The translations under genes and the position numbers were made by a program. From contig CAJKDR010000046.1 in assembly GCA_905198755.1 (NCBI GenBank), positions 1-7,709 on the forward strand: 7,709 nt of DNA, written 5' to 3'. The notes under the pieces are model-generated. The model saw nothing but the letters and a program-made list of their open reading frames with translations, was not told the origin of the DNA and ran no database searches. This document shows, one piece after another, positions 6,792 through 7,709 of this stretch (position 1 is the stretch's first letter; the number at the start of each line of letters is the position of its first letter). The DNA is from an uncultured Clostridiaceae bacterium. GTDB lineage: Bacteria > Bacillota > Clostridia > TANB77 > CAG-508.

Positions 6792-7586
6792 CTACATTAA
6801 TTTTATTTTCCTTCTTACATATTCATATAAAATTATAGATGTTGCTACTGATGCGTTTAAGCTTTCTGTTTTTCCTAGCATTGGAATTTTTATTTTTTCG
6901 TCTGCATATTCTAATACATTTTTTGATACTCCATTTGCTTCGTTTCCTATAACTATAACTTTTTTATTATATTCTACATCATATATACTATTATTTGTTT
7001 CTAAGGATGTTGCCATTATTTTATATTTATGTTTCTTTAAGTTTTTTAGTGTTTGTAGTAAATCTTCACTTTCTATTACATTTACTCTAAATATTGCTCC
7101 CATTGTTGAGCGCACTACTTTTGGATTATAACTATCTGCTGTTTCTTTTGATACTATAACTTGCGAAAGCCCAACACTATCTATTGTTCTTAATATTGTT
7201 CCTAGGTTTCCTGGGTCTTGTATCCCATCTAGTACTACTATTATATCTTCTTTGTAATTTATATTTTCTTCATCATTTTTCTTTTCTATTACAGCAAGTA
7301 TTCCTTGTGGATTTTGTACATCTGTTAATATTGAAAATACTTTTTTATTTACATATATACAATCATATTTTGCTATTTCATATAATAGTTTTTGATCTAT
7401 ATCTCCATCTTCTATTGATTCTTCACATACTACTATTAATTTTATTTTTGCTTTTTCTTCTACCGCTTCTTTTATTAATTTTATTCCTTCTATTAGGTAT
7501 TCGTTGTTTGCATCTCTGTATTTTTTTTCTTTTAGTTTTCTTATATTTTTAATGATTTCATTATCTTTACTTGTAATTATTTGCAT
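6792..7586 (-). CDS. SpoU/TrmH-family RNA 2'-O-ribose methyltransferase, 264 aa
   Basis: A SPOUT-fold enzyme that uses S-adenosylmethionine to methylate a ribose 2'-OH in rRNA or tRNA. The N-terminal substrate-binding domain (about 1-100) has ITSKDNEIIKNIRKL and YLIEGIKLIKEAV (30-42). The catalytic domain has motif 1 LDGIQDPGNLGTILRT (119-134; N127 and R133 conserved), RSTMGAIFRV (159-168), motif 2 VIGNEANGVS (212-221; E216) and motif 3 ESLNASVATS (241-250; N244). The knotted SAM site is complete. Length matches B. subtilis YsgA-like and RlmB-like members; I cannot tell the exact target base. AAGGAG (7595-7600) lies 8 nt before the ATG. The gene stands alone, with a strong terminator after it, and the edge repeat ends 5 nt before its ribosome binding site. 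Confidence 0.93.
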   Translation of the reverse strand: MQIITSKDNEIIKNIRKLKEKKYRDANNEYLIEGIKLIKEAVEEKAKIKLIVVCEESIEDGDIDQKLLYEIAKYDCIYVNKKVFSILTDVQNPQGILAVIEKKNDEENINYKEDIIVVLDGIQDPGNLGTILRTIDSVGLSQVIVSKETADSYNPKVVRSTMGAIFRVNVIESEDLLQTLKNLKKHKYKIMATSLETNNSIYDVEYNKKVIVIGNEANGVSKNVLEYADEKIKIPMLGKTESLNASVATSIILYEYVRRKIKLM

Positions 7587-7594
7587 TATAAATT

Positions 7595-7600
7595 CTCCTT
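7595..7600 (-). promoter_or_regulatory. Ribosome binding site of the RNA methyltransferase
   Basis: AAGGAG on the - strand, 8 nt before the ATG at 7586. The repeat element ends at 7606, only 5 nt upstream, so the mRNA leader must include or come through the repeat. I see no convincing promoter between the repeat and the gene. Confidence 0.75.
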
Positions 7601-7605
7601 TTTAT

Positions 7606-7709
7606 AAATTGTAATTTGTCTTTCATATCATTGTTCAGCTTAAAAGTTGTACTCGTCCTGCAACGGGTACATTGTTTATAAATTTTTACTTCGTCCCAAC
7701 GGAGCTACC
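7606..7709 (-). repeat. Right copy of the 104-bp dispersed repeat, pointing into the RNA methyltransferase gene
   Basis: Reverse complement of positions 1-104 with four mismatches, three of them transitions; identical over the outer 55 bp. Read on the - strand it lies directly upstream of the methyltransferase, as the left copy lies upstream of the DUF1653-serS operon. In this copy a hairpin (TGTACCCGT / ACGAGTACA around a TGCAGG loop) has one mismatch; the left copy has two. Confidence 0.85.

Noticed and set aside
6313..7552. Hydrophobic + strand frames opposite the LRR and methyltransferase genes
   Set aside because: Low-complexity Leu/Phe/Ile translations of T-rich antisense DNA; not membrane proteins.
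1..7709. A composite transposon bounded by 104-bp terminal inverted repeats
   Set aside because: The cargo is housekeeping genes with no transposase or integrase. The perfect match length equals an assembler k-mer, and the homology does not define clean termini at the window edge.

Overview
This window looks like one complete short-read metagenomic contig from an AT-rich, low-GC Gram-positive bacterium, most likely an uncultured gut Clostridia lineage. The evidence is the strong A/T codon bias, the AGGAGG-type ribosome binding sites, the DUF4364 protein (a mostly clostridial family), and a secreted BspA-type leucine-rich-repeat protein ending in a dockerin.

Left part (about 1-2970, + strand): a 104-bp repeat at the left edge is followed by a good sigma-A-type promoter. 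It drives a tight cluster: a DUF1653 protein, serS (seryl-tRNA synthetase), engB/ysxC (ribosome-assembly GTPase) and a DUF4364 winged-helix-like protein. The cluster ends at a strong hairpin terminator whose loop contains the last stop codon. The genes serve translation and ribosome assembly, plus a possible regulator. The SerRS active-site motifs do not look like the usual bacterial form.

Middle (2974-6550, - strand): a large secreted surface protein, now in two open frames. The upstream frame has the signal peptide and first LRR domain. The downstream frame has the rest of a second LRR domain, seven tandem Cys repeats each closing in Gly-His, a linker and a C-terminal dockerin. A domain runs across the junction and the total is out of frame by exactly one base, so this is best read as one ~1,191-aa gene interrupted by a +1 frameshift near 5461-5477.

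Right part (6551-7709, - strand): an A/T-rich intergenic region with a strong terminator and a promoter, then a SpoU/TrmH-family RNA 2'-O-methyltransferase, then a second copy of the edge repeat.

The edge repeats are the main non-coding signal. They are inverted relative to each other, but each points toward its neighbouring gene. The outer 55 bp are identical, which matches a common assembler k-mer size, while the homology continues with four mismatches to 104 bp. So the window ends are probably assembly-graph breaks inside a genuine dispersed element rather than transposon termini. The element itself contains two imperfect tandem units. No CRISPR array, tRNA, rRNA or complete mobile element was found.
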